From NCBI GenBank assembly GCA_049680185.1, contig JBAUHI010000005.1, positions 52,467 to 116,466 of the forward strand: a stretch of DNA of 64,000 nucleotides, read 5' to 3'. Origin of the DNA: CAMLHU01 sp049680185. Its GTDB lineage: Bacteria; Gemmatimonadota; Gemmatimonadetes; Gemmatimonadales; GWC2-71-9. Below the pieces are notes generated by a model, which was given only the letters and a program-made list of their open reading frames with translations, was not told the origin of the DNA and searched no databases. Below are positions 10,835-20,215 of this stretch, piece after piece. Each line of letters starts with the position of its first letter. Positions within the stretch are counted from its first letter, which is position 1. A program made the translations under genes and the position numbers.

Positions 10835-12061
10835 GTGATCCGGAGGATGGCTGCGGCGGTGGCGCTCGCCTCGATCTGTGCGACTTCGGGGGTCGCCCAG
10901 CAGGTCGTGACCATCCCGGCGGGTGCACGGATCCCGATGCGGTTCCTGGAGGCCGTGCAAGGCGGTCGAGACTCGATCGGCTCGACGATCATGGTCCAGA
11001 CGATGGGCGCGGTGGTGGTGGATGGCTGCGTCATACTACGCCCCTACGCCCTGGTGGAAGGCCGGGTGGCGGAACCCAAACATCACGGGCACCTGCGCCT
11101 CCTGTTCGACTCGCTTGCGCTGGGCGGGACCTGGCATCCGATCACGGCGCGTCTCGACTCGTTGGAGTTCTCCCCACGCGCCGTGAATGACTCCGGCGTG
11201 GTGACGACCAACGATCGCCGGATCGTCAAAATGGGACGGTCGCTCATTCCGCTGGGCGTCGCGGCGGCGGCCGAGGTGCTCGTGGTGCCGGCCGCGCTGG
11301 TGAGCGGATATGCGCTCATCCGCCGACGTCAGCCTGCGAAGATCCTTGCCGGCGAGATGGGACGACTGCGGTTCACCGCGCCATTCACCCTCCACATGCC
11401 GGTCGGATGCACCCCGGTCGATCCGTTCCCTTCGCTCGCGACCGCTCCCTCGTTGCCCACGTTCGGGCCCTGGACCACCGACCGCACCGGGGACCGCCCT
11501 GGCGACCCGATCAACCTCCTCGTCCTCGGCAGCGCCGACCGGATCGACAGCGCCTTCGTGCAGGCGGGGTGGCGGCGCGCGGCGCACGGGAACTTCTTCC
11601 GGCTTTCCCGCGAGGTCTTCGCGATGCTCATGGGACGCCCGGGAGCCCGCGGGGCCCCGGTGAGCCATCAATATTTCGACGGCCGGCGCCAGGATCTCGC
11701 GTTCGAGTTCACCGGCCATCGCGCCACGAGCCGTCACCATCTGCGCCTGTGGCTGGTGGACTCGTTGCGGCAGGTGTGGGTGGCGGCGGCCAACCGCGAC
11801 AACGGGCTCCTGGTCCGCCCCTTCCACGGCACCGCCACCCATCGCATCGACCCTGCCATCGACGAGGAGCGCGATCTGATCGTGCGCGAGCTCATCGCGT
11901 CCGACTGCGCCGCATTCGAGGGTTACACCACCTTGCCGAACGCGATGGTCGGCGGGACGAACGTGGCGGGACAAAGCTTCACCACTGATGGCCGGACCGC
12001 AGTGCTGCAGGTCCACGCATGCGGCGCCGCACCCGTGACCGACCCGGAGCCGCCGCTGTGA
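10835..12061 (+). CDS. Secreted protein with LssY-like C-terminal domain
   Basis: Function unknown. The GTG start at 10835 gives a short Arg-containing n-region and a hydrophobic helix ending at AQQ, a typical signal peptide; an ATG at 10847 behind CCGGAGG is the alternative. Residues about 40-180 look like a beta-rich domain of no known name. From about residue 215 the sequence matches the LssY_C pattern: DPINLLVLGS, AGW, the SHQYFDGRRQDLAFE block, and RHHLRLW followed by VWVAAANRD. Proteins of this family occur near membrane phosphatases and transport systems in envelope loci. It overlaps the following dehydrogenase by 4 nt (GTGA). Confidence 0.7.
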   Translation: MIRRMAAAVALASICATSGVAQQVVTIPAGARIPMRFLEAVQGGRDSIGSTIMVQTMGAVVVDGCVILRPYALVEGRVAEPKHHGHLRLLFDSLALGGTWHPITARLDSLEFSPRAVNDSGVVTTNDRRIVKMGRSLIPLGVAAAAEVLVVPAALVSGYALIRRRQPAKILAGEMGRLRFTAPFTLHMPVGCTPVDPFPSLATAPSLPTFGPWTTDRTGDRPGDPINLLVLGSADRIDSAFVQAGWRRAAHGNFFRLSREVFAMLMGRPGARGAPVSHQYFDGRRQDLAFEFTGHRATSRHHLRLWLVDSLRQVWVAAANRDNGLLVRPFHGTATHRIDPAIDEERDLIVRELIASDCAAFEGYTTLPNAMVGGTNVAGQSFTTDGRTAVLQVHACGAAPVTDPEPPL

Positions 12062-13005
12062 CCACCATTCCGCCACCACCCCGTCGGATACTCCTCGCGG
12101 ACCACTTCCGCGACGCGCTGGCCGCGGAGCTGACGCGCCTCCGTCCTGACCTCGAGCTCCGGACCCGCGATCGGACGACGATCGCCCGCGACGACCTGCG
12201 TTGGGCCGACTGTTACCTCGGATTCCGGCCGCCGACAGCGGTCGAGCTCGAACACGTGTCGTGGGTGCACGGGACCGGGGCGGGACTCGACGCCTTCCTG
12301 TTCCGTCGCCACTTCCCCGCCGGTGTTCTCCTCACCCGGACCAGCGAATCCTTCGGGCCCAAGATCGGGGAGTATTGTGTGGCGCGGGTCCTCGCGGTAA
12401 CGCAGCAGCTTTCCGCCTTCGAGGCCGATCAACGGGCAGTGCGATGGGACACCCGCGACCTGCGGATGCTCGCGGGTACCAAGGCGACGATCGTGGGGAC
12501 CGGGGACGTGGGGTGCGGGGTGGCAGCGTTGCTCGGCGGGTTGGGCGTGCGGGTGGAGGGCGTCTCGCGGTCAGGGGCCGCACGGGCGCCGTTCACCGCG
12601 ACCCATCCCGTCTCCCGGCTGGCGGCGCTCGTGGCGGAGAGCGCGTGGCTCGTACTCGCGACACCGCTCACCGAGGCCACCTGGCACATCGCCGGCGCGC
12701 CGTTGTTCTCGGCCTGTCGAGGGGCCTACCTGATCAACGTGGGGCGGGGCGGGCTGGTGGATGAGGCAGCGCTCGTCACGGCGCTCGATGCCGAGAAGAT
12801 CCGTGGTGCGGCGCTCGACGTGTTCGAGACCGAACCGTTGCCGGCCGAGTCGCCACTGTGGAGGCATCCGCGGGTCAGCATTTCGCCGCACGTGTCAGGG
12901 CTTTCGACCGTCGCCAACGCCGCGAAAGGATTCCTCGACGCGCTGGGGTCGCTGGAGCGGGGAGAAGTGCCGACGATGGCCGTGGACCCGGCGCGGGGGT
13001 ACTAG
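12058..13005 (+). CDS. D-isomer-specific 2-hydroxyacid dehydrogenase
   Basis: NAD(P)H-dependent reduction of a 2-keto acid such as glyoxylate or hydroxypyruvate; the exact substrate cannot be read from sequence. The GTG start at 12058 overlaps the previous stop and gives 315 residues. The Rossmann fingerprint is GTGDVGCGVA near residue 145. The catalytic Arg lies in LINVGRGGLVDEAAL, the Glu in DVFETEPLP, and the His in ISPHVSG. It resembles the GhrA-type short branch, with a divergent N-terminal substrate domain. cydA starts 2 nt downstream, so it shares a transcript with the bd oxidase genes. The reason for that pairing is not evident. Confidence 0.85.
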   Translation: MTTIPPPPRRILLADHFRDALAAELTRLRPDLELRTRDRTTIARDDLRWADCYLGFRPPTAVELEHVSWVHGTGAGLDAFLFRRHFPAGVLLTRTSESFGPKIGEYCVARVLAVTQQLSAFEADQRAVRWDTRDLRMLAGTKATIVGTGDVGCGVAALLGGLGVRVEGVSRSGAARAPFTATHPVSRLAALVAESAWLVLATPLTEATWHIAGAPLFSACRGAYLINVGRGGLVDEAALVTALDAEKIRGAALDVFETEPLPAESPLWRHPRVSISPHVSGLSTVANAAKGFLDALGSLERGEVPTMAVDPARGY

Positions 13006-13007
13006 CG

Positions 13008-14330
13008 GTGAGCCAACTGATGTTCGCGCGCTCCCAGATGGCCATGTCTCTGGCCTTTCACATCGTGTTCGCGGCACTCGGCGTCGGGATGCCGTTGCTT
13101 ATGGCCGTCGCCGAAGGCGCGTACCTGCGCACCAAGGAGCCGACGTACCTCGAGCTCAGCCGCCGCTGGGCGACGGGCACGGCCGTGCTGTTCGCGGTGG
13201 GGGCGGTATCGGGCACCGTGCTCTCGTTCGAGCTTGGCCTGTTGTGGCCAGGGTTCATGGCGCATGCCGGCGCCATCATCGGGATGCCTTTCTCGCTGGA
13301 AGGCTTCGCGTTCTTCACCGAGGCCATCTTCATCGGGGTGTACCTGTACGGGTGGGATCGCCTCTCGCCCCGGATCCATTGGCTGACCGGCGTGGCCGTT
13401 GCCGTGAGCGGGATGTTGTCATCGGCGTTCGTGGTGACCGCCAACGCCTGGATGAACGCGCCCACCGGGTTCCGGATCGTGGATGGCGCATTCACGGACA
13501 TCGACCCCATCGCCGCGATGCTCAACCCGGCGAGTCTCCACGAAGTGGTGCATATGACGCTCGCGGCCCTCACGGCCACCGGATTCGCGGTGGCGGCGGT
13601 GCACGCCTGGTTCCTTCGGCGTGATCGGCAGAGCGGCTTCCATCGACGGGCGCTGGGGATCGCGGTGACCGTCGCGTGCGTCTGCATCCCGCTGCAGATC
13701 CTGAGCGGCGACGTGAGCGCCCGCGCGGTGGGCCGGTTGCAACCGGCCAAACTCGCCGCGATGGAGGCGCATTACACCACCGGGGCCGGCGTGCCACTGC
13801 TCATCGGCGGCATCCCGGACGACTCGACGCGCACAACGGCGCTGGCCATCCACATCCCGGACGGGCTGAGCCTGCTGCTCACGGGAGATCCCGGCGCCAC
13901 GGTGACCGGCCTGGACCACTTTCCCGAGCGCGACTGGCCGGACGTGCGGATCGTGCACTGGGCGTTCGACGTGATGGTCGCGGCCGGGATGGCGCTGCTG
14001 GCGGTAGCGACCTGGACACTCTGGCTCCGCGTGAGGGGCCGCCGGCTGGTCGAGCAGCGACGATGGCTCGGCGCGGTCGTCATGGTCGGCCCGCTTGGAT
14101 TCGTTGCCATCGAGGCGGGGTGGGTGGTCACGGAAGTGGGGCGCCAGCCATGGATCATCTACGACGTGATGCGCACCGCCGACGCGGTGACGCCGATGCC
14201 CGGACTGGTGGTCCCGTTCGCCGCCTTCAGCGCGCTCTACCTCTTCCTCGCGTTCGTCGTGACAGTGGCGCTGCGGCGCCAGTTCCTTGAGACACGCCGG
14301 CCCGACGGGGGGGCCGTGACCCATGCTTGA
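13008..14330 (+). CDS. cydA: Cytochrome bd ubiquinol oxidase subunit I
   Basis: Quinol-oxidising subunit of the high-affinity bd terminal oxidase in the inner membrane, carrying hemes b558, b595 and d. The GTG start at 13008 gives 440 residues with about nine membrane helices. Diagnostic features are FARSQMAMSLAFHIVFA with the N-terminal heme His near residue 18, GRLQPAKLAAMEAHY, and EVGRQPWIIY near residue 378. The quinol-binding Q-loop is of the short type. It overlaps cydB by 8 nt. No cydDC exporter or small cydX-like gene is visible next to it. Confidence 0.95.
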   Translation: MSQLMFARSQMAMSLAFHIVFAALGVGMPLLMAVAEGAYLRTKEPTYLELSRRWATGTAVLFAVGAVSGTVLSFELGLLWPGFMAHAGAIIGMPFSLEGFAFFTEAIFIGVYLYGWDRLSPRIHWLTGVAVAVSGMLSSAFVVTANAWMNAPTGFRIVDGAFTDIDPIAAMLNPASLHEVVHMTLAALTATGFAVAAVHAWFLRRDRQSGFHRRALGIAVTVACVCIPLQILSGDVSARAVGRLQPAKLAAMEAHYTTGAGVPLLIGGIPDDSTRTTALAIHIPDGLSLLLTGDPGATVTGLDHFPERDWPDVRIVHWAFDVMVAAGMALLAVATWTLWLRVRGRRLVEQRRWLGAVVMVGPLGFVAIEAGWVVTEVGRQPWIIYDVMRTADAVTPMPGLVVPFAAFSALYLFLAFVVTVALRRQFLETRRPDGGAVTHA

Positions 14331-15327
14331 ACTCGTCGTGGCGGGCGGCATGGTGCTGTCGCTGACACTCTATGCCGTCCTCGGTGGTGCGGACTTTGGC
14401 GGCGGCATCTGGGATCTCCTGGCCACGGGGCCCCGCGCGCACGCGCAGCAGGAGGCCATCGGCAGCGCCATCGGACCCATCTGGGAGGCCAACCACGTCT
14501 GGCTCATCCTGACGGTGGTCCTCCTGTTCACCGGCTTTCCGGAGGGATTCGCCGCCGCGATGACCGCACTCAACATCCCCGTGACGGTGATGTTGATCGG
14601 CATCGTGCTGCGCGGCTCGGCGTTCGTCTTCGGCAAGTACGATCCGGGCGACGCCGGGGTGCGGCGCCGGTGGGGTGCGGTGTTCGGCGTGTCGAGCGTC
14701 ATCACACCGTTCTGCCAGGGCGCCATCATCGGCGCGCTCGCCAGTGGCGACATCCATGTCGTCGACGGCCAGGTGACGACCGGATTCCTGGCCGGATGGA
14801 TGACGCCATTCGCGGTGAGCTGCGGAGTGTTCGCGGTGCTGCTCTTCGCCTTCCTGGCAGCCACGTACCTGACCATCGACACCGAAGGCCGCCCGGAGCT
14901 GCAGGACGACTTTCGACGGCGGGCGCTCGCGACGGGCGCGGCACTCGTTCCGGTGGCGGTGGTGGTGTTCGTTGCATCGAGCAGTGGCGCCCCGGGCATC
15001 CGGGCCGGGCTGACCAGCTGGTGGGGCCTGCTCATTATCGCGGGGGCGGTGGGGTGTTCGGTGATGGCTCTGGCGGGGTTATGGCAACGGCGCTTCCGGC
15101 TGGCCCGCATCGCGGCGGTGGGTCAGGTCGCCCTGATCCTGGCGGGCGGAAGCGTGGCGCAGTATCCCGACATCGTCGCACCCGACGTGACGATCATGAA
15201 CGCACACGCGCCCGAGGTGACCCTCCGGCTCCTGATTATCGTGGTGGCCGTCGGCGGGCTGGTGCTGGTGCCATCGCTGGTGTTCCTGTTCCGACTGTTC
15301 AAGGGCCGCGCTTCCCTCGCTCACTGA
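14323..15327 (+). CDS. cydB: Cytochrome bd ubiquinol oxidase subunit II
   Basis: Structural partner of CydA in the bd oxidase. The 334-residue, strongly hydrophobic protein has the CydB N-terminal signature YAVLGGADFGGGIWDLLA followed by GPIWEANHVWLI. It starts inside the end of cydA. Its last 29 nt overlap the end of the convergently transcribed pgi gene, so the two transcription units collide with no gap for a terminator. Confidence 0.95.
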   Translation: MLELVVAGGMVLSLTLYAVLGGADFGGGIWDLLATGPRAHAQQEAIGSAIGPIWEANHVWLILTVVLLFTGFPEGFAAAMTALNIPVTVMLIGIVLRGSAFVFGKYDPGDAGVRRRWGAVFGVSSVITPFCQGAIIGALASGDIHVVDGQVTTGFLAGWMTPFAVSCGVFAVLLFAFLAATYLTIDTEGRPELQDDFRRRALATGAALVPVAVVVFVASSSGAPGIRAGLTSWWGLLIIAGAVGCSVMALAGLWQRRFRLARIAAVGQVALILAGGSVAQYPDIVAPDVTIMNAHAPEVTLRLLIIVVAVGGLVLVPSLVFLFRLFKGRASLAH

Positions 15328-16957
15328 GATACCGGCGCATCAAAGAGGTGGTCGAGCTGTCGTGAGCGCCGGCCGCGGGCGATCCCTTGGTCAGCTCCCC
15401 GCCGATCCGCTGCGCCAACGCCTTCCCCAGTTCCACCCCCCATTGATCGAACGAATCGATCCCCCAGATCACTCCCTGGGTAAAGACGCTGTGTTCGTAC
15501 AGTGCTACCAGCGCGCCCAACGTCCGCGGGCTGAGCCGATCGGCCAGGATGGTCGAGGTCGGACGCCCTCCCTCGAACACTCGATGCGGCACCAACGCGT
15601 CCGGGGTTCCCTCCGCACGGACCTGATCGGCGGTCTTGCCGAAGGCGAGCGCCTCGGTCTGCGCGAAGACATTGGCCATCAGGAGGTCATGGTGGCCGTC
15701 GAGCGGATTGAGCGGCTGGGAGAAGGCGATGAAATCGCAGGGGATGAGCTTGGTGCCCTGGTGGATCAGCTGATAGAAGGAATGCTGCCCGTTGGTCCCC
15801 GGCTCACCCCACACGATGGGGCTGGTCTGGTAGTCCACCCGGGCGCCATCCAGCGTGACGTGCTTGCCATTGCTCTCCATCGTCAGTTGCTGGAGGTAGG
15901 CAGGGAAACGCTTGAGGTACTGGTCATACGGGAGCACTGCCAGGGCCCTGGCGTCCCAGAAGTTCGCGTACCAGACCGCCAGCAGACCCATGATGGCCGG
16001 CAGGTTCTGCGCCAAGGGAGCGGTCCGGAAATGGACGTCCATTGCGTGGAACCCGGCCAGCATCTCGCGAAAGTGATCGGGCCCCACGGCCAACATGGTG
16101 GACAACCCGATCGCCGAATCCATCGAGTAGCGGCCGCCCACCCAGTCCCAGAACTCGAACATGTGCGCGGGATCGATCCCGAACTTGGCGACCCCGGCCG
16201 CGTTGGTCGACACCGCGACGAAGTGCCGCCGTACGGCGGCCTCATCTCCCAGGGCGCGGACGGCCCACGCCCGGGCGGTGTGGGCGTTGGTCAAGGTCTC
16301 CAAGGTCGTGAACGTCTTGGAACAGACGATGAACAGCGTCTCGGCAGGATCGAGATCGCGGGTGGCCTCGACGAAGTCGGTGGCGTCGACGTTGGAGATG
16401 AACCGGAAGGTCAGGTCGCGGGCGCTGTAATAGCGCAGCGCTTCGTAGGCCATCACCGGGCCGAGGTCGGATCCGCCGATCCCGATGTTGATGACGTTGC
16501 GGATGGGCCGCCCGGTATGGCCCTTCCAGCGACCGCTCCGGATCTCGTCGGCGAATGTCGCCATCCGGTCCAGTACGGCGTGGACCTCCGGCACCACGTC
16601 CACGCCATCGACCACGATCTTTTCGTCCTTCGGCGCCCGCAACGCCACGTGGAGGACCGACCTGCCCTCGGTCACGTTGATCTTCTGACCGGTGAACATC
16701 GCCTCGATGCGCGCGGGCAGCCCTCGGGTCACGGCCAACTGCGCCAGAAGCCGCAGCGTCTCGTCGGTCACCAGGTGCTTGGAATAGTCCAGGTATAGCC
16801 CGGCGGCCTCAAGGACGAGGCGGGTGCCGCGCTCGGGGTCATCGTGAAAGAGCTGACGCAACGATGCCGCACGGAGCGTGCTGTGATGGGTCGACAGCGC
16901 CTGCCAGGCAGGGAGTGCGGTGAGCGGTGCGACTGGGACTGCGGCTCGGGGGGTCAT
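15299..16957 (-). CDS. pgi: Glucose-6-phosphate isomerase
   Basis: Interconverts glucose-6-P and fructose-6-P. ATG at 16957 is preceded by AAGGAGAG at good spacing and gives 552 residues, the E. coli-like long form. PGI signatures are GIGGSDLGPVMAYEAL, VSTNAAGVAKFGID, the active-site MESNGKHV, and the EPGTNGQHSFYQLIHQGT block. It is the last gene of the ten-gene pentose phosphate operon, 10 nt after tal. Its 3' end overlaps cydB by 29 nt. Confidence 0.97.
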   Translation of the reverse strand: MTPRAAVPVAPLTALPAWQALSTHHSTLRAASLRQLFHDDPERGTRLVLEAAGLYLDYSKHLVTDETLRLLAQLAVTRGLPARIEAMFTGQKINVTEGRSVLHVALRAPKDEKIVVDGVDVVPEVHAVLDRMATFADEIRSGRWKGHTGRPIRNVINIGIGGSDLGPVMAYEALRYYSARDLTFRFISNVDATDFVEATRDLDPAETLFIVCSKTFTTLETLTNAHTARAWAVRALGDEAAVRRHFVAVSTNAAGVAKFGIDPAHMFEFWDWVGGRYSMDSAIGLSTMLAVGPDHFREMLAGFHAMDVHFRTAPLAQNLPAIMGLLAVWYANFWDARALAVLPYDQYLKRFPAYLQQLTMESNGKHVTLDGARVDYQTSPIVWGEPGTNGQHSFYQLIHQGTKLIPCDFIAFSQPLNPLDGHHDLLMANVFAQTEALAFGKTADQVRAEGTPDALVPHRVFEGGRPTSTILADRLSPRTLGALVALYEHSVFTQGVIWGIDSFDQWGVELGKALAQRIGGELTKGSPAAGAHDSSTTSLMRRYLSERGKRGP

Positions 16958-16967
16958 GCTCTCTCCT

Positions 16968-18068
16968 TTACGACTTTCTCGAGGTGCCGGGTCGGTCCAG
17001 CACCGCGCACTTGTCAGCAAGGCAATGGAGCAGGTCCTGCCACGACTTGTCGAACGACCTCGCACCGTCGCTCTGCAGTTTCGCGGCCAGGGCCGCCACG
17101 TCGACGCCAGCCCGGGTGAACTCGACCAGCACCGCATCGGCCGCGCCGCCGTCGGGCGGGAGCACGCTGCCTACACGGCCATGATCGGCGAACGCCAGCA
17201 GCGTCTTCTCCGGGATGGTGTTGATGGTGTCCGGGGCCGCCAGCGCTTCCACATACAAGGTATCCGGTGCCGCGGGATCCTTGGTGCCGGTGCTGGCCCA
17301 GAGGAGCCGCTGCGCCCGGACCCCGAGGGCGGCGAGCTTGAGCCACCGCGGCGACTCCAACAGTCGGCGGTACTCCCGGTACGTGCGACCCGCGACCGCG
17401 ATGCCGAGACGGTTGTGCAGTGGCGCGGGCACCGACCCCGCCACTGCGACGTCCCACCGGCTCACGAACACCGATGCGACCGAATCGATGTGGGGATCCA
17501 GGCCTGCCGCGATCCGCCGCTCGATGCCGCGAAGGAAGGCGTTCGCGGCGGCGAGGTACTGCTCCGCCGAAAAGAGCAGCGTCACGTTGATCGGAACACC
17601 GTCGAAGATCGACTCCTCGATGGCGCCGATCCCTTCAGGGGTGCCCGGGATCTTGATGAAGAGGTTGGGCCTGGCGGCCTGGGCGTGGAGCCGCCGTGCC
17701 GCGGCGACCGAGCCTGCGGTATCGGCGGCCAAGAGCGGCGAGAGCTCGAGCGACACCCAGCCGTCCACGCCCTTGGTGCGCTTGTGCGCCGGCAGGAAGA
17801 GATCGGCCGCGCGTTGCAGGTCCTCGATCGCCAGTTCGAAGAAGAGCGCCTCGCCGGTCTTGCCCTCGCCAGCCTTCTGGCGGATGGCCGCGTCATAGGC
17901 GACGCCGTTCCGGAACGCATGGTCGAAGATCGTGGGATTCGAGGTCAGGCCGGTGATCGCACGTTCTGCGATGTGCCGTTGCAGCGTGCCATCGTCGAGG
18001 ATGGCCCGGGTGATGTTGTCGAACCAGAGGCTCTGACCGAGGTCGTGCAGTTGTTGTGTGGGTTTCAT
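16968..18068 (-). CDS. tal: Transaldolase
   Basis: Transfers a dihydroxyacetone unit between sedoheptulose-7-P and glyceraldehyde-3-P in the non-oxidative pentose phosphate pathway. ATG 18068 follows GGAGAG. The 366-residue length and the order GLTSNPTIFDHA, LFIKIPGTPEG (Schiff-base Lys near residue 137), and INVTLLFSAEQY match the longer transaldolase class found in actinobacteria and cyanobacteria. The start overlaps the HAD gene stop (ATGA). Transketolase is not in the window. Confidence 0.95.
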   Translation of the reverse strand: MKPTQQLHDLGQSLWFDNITRAILDDGTLQRHIAERAITGLTSNPTIFDHAFRNGVAYDAAIRQKAGEGKTGEALFFELAIEDLQRAADLFLPAHKRTKGVDGWVSLELSPLLAADTAGSVAAARRLHAQAARPNLFIKIPGTPEGIGAIEESIFDGVPINVTLLFSAEQYLAAANAFLRGIERRIAAGLDPHIDSVASVFVSRWDVAVAGSVPAPLHNRLGIAVAGRTYREYRRLLESPRWLKLAALGVRAQRLLWASTGTKDPAAPDTLYVEALAAPDTINTIPEKTLLAFADHGRVGSVLPPDGGAADAVLVEFTRAGVDVAALAAKLQSDGARSFDKSWQDLLHCLADKCAVLDRPGTSRKS

Positions 18069-18772
18069 GAGGTTCTCTCCTGCAGGCGTCCATCGGCCGG
18101 CCGGCCCAGCAGCGCCGCGGGGTCGAGCGAGACGAGCTCGCCGATCCGTTCGACGGCCAGGTCGGCGGCGGGGTACGCCGCAATGTTCCGGGGATCCAGT
18201 GCATAGTGCCCCTGGCGCGGGAATATCGTCGTCACGCGATCGGACCAGATCCCCTTGATCGCCGCCAGGATGCGCAGTTTGTCATCGACCATCACGTACC
18301 GCCGTGCTGGATAGCGCTCGACGACGGCATCGAGCATCCGCTCCTTATGAATGAAGATCTCCACCCGCCCCTCCACGGCGGCCCAGAGCCCCGACCGTTC
18401 GATCTTCCGCGGTTGGAAGACCACGTCCCCGTCCGACAGGATCACGGTCGGGCCGAAGCGCCGACACCAGCGCAGCACATCGAGTGCACCGGGGAACAAT
18501 CGATCGGCGAACGGGTAGTCGATCAGGAAGGAGGACATTTCCATCAATCGGGTGTCGCTCTCGTTGGCGACCCGATAGCGTTGCAATGCGCCGAGGTAGT
18601 CGGCATACCCCAGTTCGGTGCGGAGCTGCTCGAATCCGTCCCAATACCGGTCGGCCGAGGCGGCACCGAATTGGCGGGTCAGGTGGGCCCGCAATTCGGC
18701 CACGATCGCGTCGTTGTCGAGCAGCGTGTTATCGCAGTCGAACAGGAACACGACGTCCGAGGTCGCGGTCAC
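18065..18772 (-). CDS. HAD-superfamily hydrolase
   Basis: A phosphatase-type hydrolase of unknown substrate. The GTG start at 18772 overlaps the zwf stop and gives 235 residues; an upstream in-frame extension lies inside zwf and is unlikely. Motif I is FDCDNTLLDND (nucleophile Asp12, acid Asp14), motif II is VILSDGD, the lysine motif lies in HKERMLDAV, and motif IV is MVDDK. A small helical cap follows motif I. Its fixed place between zwf and tal suggests a sugar-phosphate or damaged-metabolite phosphatase acting in the same pathway, but this is inference. Confidence 0.8.
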   Translation of the reverse strand: MTATSDVVFLFDCDNTLLDNDAIVAELRAHLTRQFGAASADRYWDGFEQLRTELGYADYLGALQRYRVANESDTRLMEMSSFLIDYPFADRLFPGALDVLRWCRRFGPTVILSDGDVVFQPRKIERSGLWAAVEGRVEIFIHKERMLDAVVERYPARRYVMVDDKLRILAAIKGIWSDRVTTIFPRQGHYALDPRNIAAYPAADLAVERIGELVSLDPAALLGRPADGRLQERTS

Positions 18773-20181
18773 CGGTCGACCCCGGTGCGGCTCGGATCGT
18801 GCCACGCGCCGTGGGCGGCGATGAACGCATCGGCCTCCGGCGGTCCCCAGGAGCCCTGCGGGTACGGGATCGCCTTGGGATGCCGCGTCAGCACACCATC
18901 GACCGCGGCCCACGCCGCCTCGACGGCGTCCCACCGGGTAAAGAGCGCGCCATCGCCCTCCATGGCCGCGCTCAACAGCCGTTCATACGGCGATTCCGCG
19001 CCCAGCATCTCCTCGACCATGGAGAGCTCCTGCTGCGCGCCCACGTACTCCTTGCCGGGCAGCTTGACCCGCGCCGCGAGCGCGATGATGGCATTGGGCG
19101 AGAGCCGAAAGCGCAGGTAGTTCCCGGGACCGGCATCCGCCGACGAATCGCTGAACACCTTTGCCGGCGGCGGCTTGAGCCGGACGACCACTTCCGTGGC
19201 CGTGACCGGGAGGCACTTGCCGGACCGCACGTACCACGGGACCCCCGCCCAGCGCCACGAATCGATGAACAGCCGGACCGCGCAGTAGGTCTCGACATCG
19301 GAGCTGCGTGCCACGTGCGGCACCTTACGATACCCCACGTACTGACCCCGCACGATGTCCTTGGTGGTGAGCGGCCGCATCGCCTTGAAGATGGTGGCTT
19401 TTTCGGTCTGAACGGCGCCGTACCCCTGGTAGGCGGGGGGCTCCATCGCGAGGAGGGCCACGATCTGGAAGAGGTGGTTCTGGATCACATCCCGCAGACA
19501 TCCGGCGGATTCATAGAAGGCGCCCCGATCGTGGACGCCGAAATTCTCCGCCAATGTGATCTGCACGCTCGCCACGTGGTCACGGTTCCAGATCGGCTCG
19601 AGGAAGGCGTTGGCGAACCGGAAGTACAGGATGTTCATGATCGCCTCCTTCCCCAGGAAGTGGTCGATCCGGAAGATCGAATCTTCGGGGAACGCCGCCT
19701 GCGCGACGGCGTTGAGCTCGCTGGCCGAGGCCAGATCGCGGCCGAAGGGCTTCTCGACCACGACCCGTGCGTTGGCCGTGAGGCCAGCGGTGTGGAGGCC
19801 GTCGATCACGGTCCCGAAGAGCGCGGGCGGGATGGCCAGGTAATGCGCCGGGCGCTTGGCCTTGCCCAATGCGCGTTTGAGCGCGGTGAAGGTGGCCGCA
19901 TCGTTGTAGTTGCCCGACACATACGCGATCAACGCCAGCAGGCGGTCCAGGGCACCTCGGTCCGATACCACCCCGGACGCCCGGACGCTTTCCGCCACCC
20001 GTTGGCGCAGCTCGGCCACGCTCATCTGGGTGGAGGCCACGCCGACGATCGGTACCGTCAACACACCGCGCTTGACCAACGCGTACAGCGCGGGAAAGAT
20101 CATCTTGTGCGCGAGATCACCGGTCACTCCGAACAGCACCAGCGCATCGGAGCGGTCCGGACGATGTGGATCGACACTCAT
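18769..20181 (-). CDS. zwf: Glucose-6-phosphate 1-dehydrogenase
   Basis: First oxidative step of the pentose phosphate pathway, glucose-6-P to 6-phosphogluconolactone. ATG 20181 lies 7 nt after GGGAG and gives 470 residues. The dinucleotide site is GVTGDLAHKM (about residues 15-24), the active-site block is RIDHFLGKEAIMN near residue 170, and EKPFGRDLASA precedes it. It starts 34 nt after the pgm stop and overlaps the HAD gene by 4 nt. An in-frame ORF extends upstream of 20181 but contains no convincing start. Confidence 0.96.
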   Translation of the reverse strand: MSVDPHRPDRSDALVLFGVTGDLAHKMIFPALYALVKRGVLTVPIVGVASTQMSVAELRQRVAESVRASGVVSDRGALDRLLALIAYVSGNYNDAATFTALKRALGKAKRPAHYLAIPPALFGTVIDGLHTAGLTANARVVVEKPFGRDLASASELNAVAQAAFPEDSIFRIDHFLGKEAIMNILYFRFANAFLEPIWNRDHVASVQITLAENFGVHDRGAFYESAGCLRDVIQNHLFQIVALLAMEPPAYQGYGAVQTEKATIFKAMRPLTTKDIVRGQYVGYRKVPHVARSSDVETYCAVRLFIDSWRWAGVPWYVRSGKCLPVTATEVVVRLKPPPAKVFSDSSADAGPGNYLRFRLSPNAIIALAARVKLPGKEYVGAQQELSMVEEMLGAESPYERLLSAAMEGDGALFTRWDAVEAAWAAVDGVLTRHPKAIPYPQGSWGPPEADAFIAAHGAWHDPSRTGVDR

Positions 20182-20215
20182 TGCCAACTCCCAGGTCCAG
20201 GAACGTGAAGCGAGC

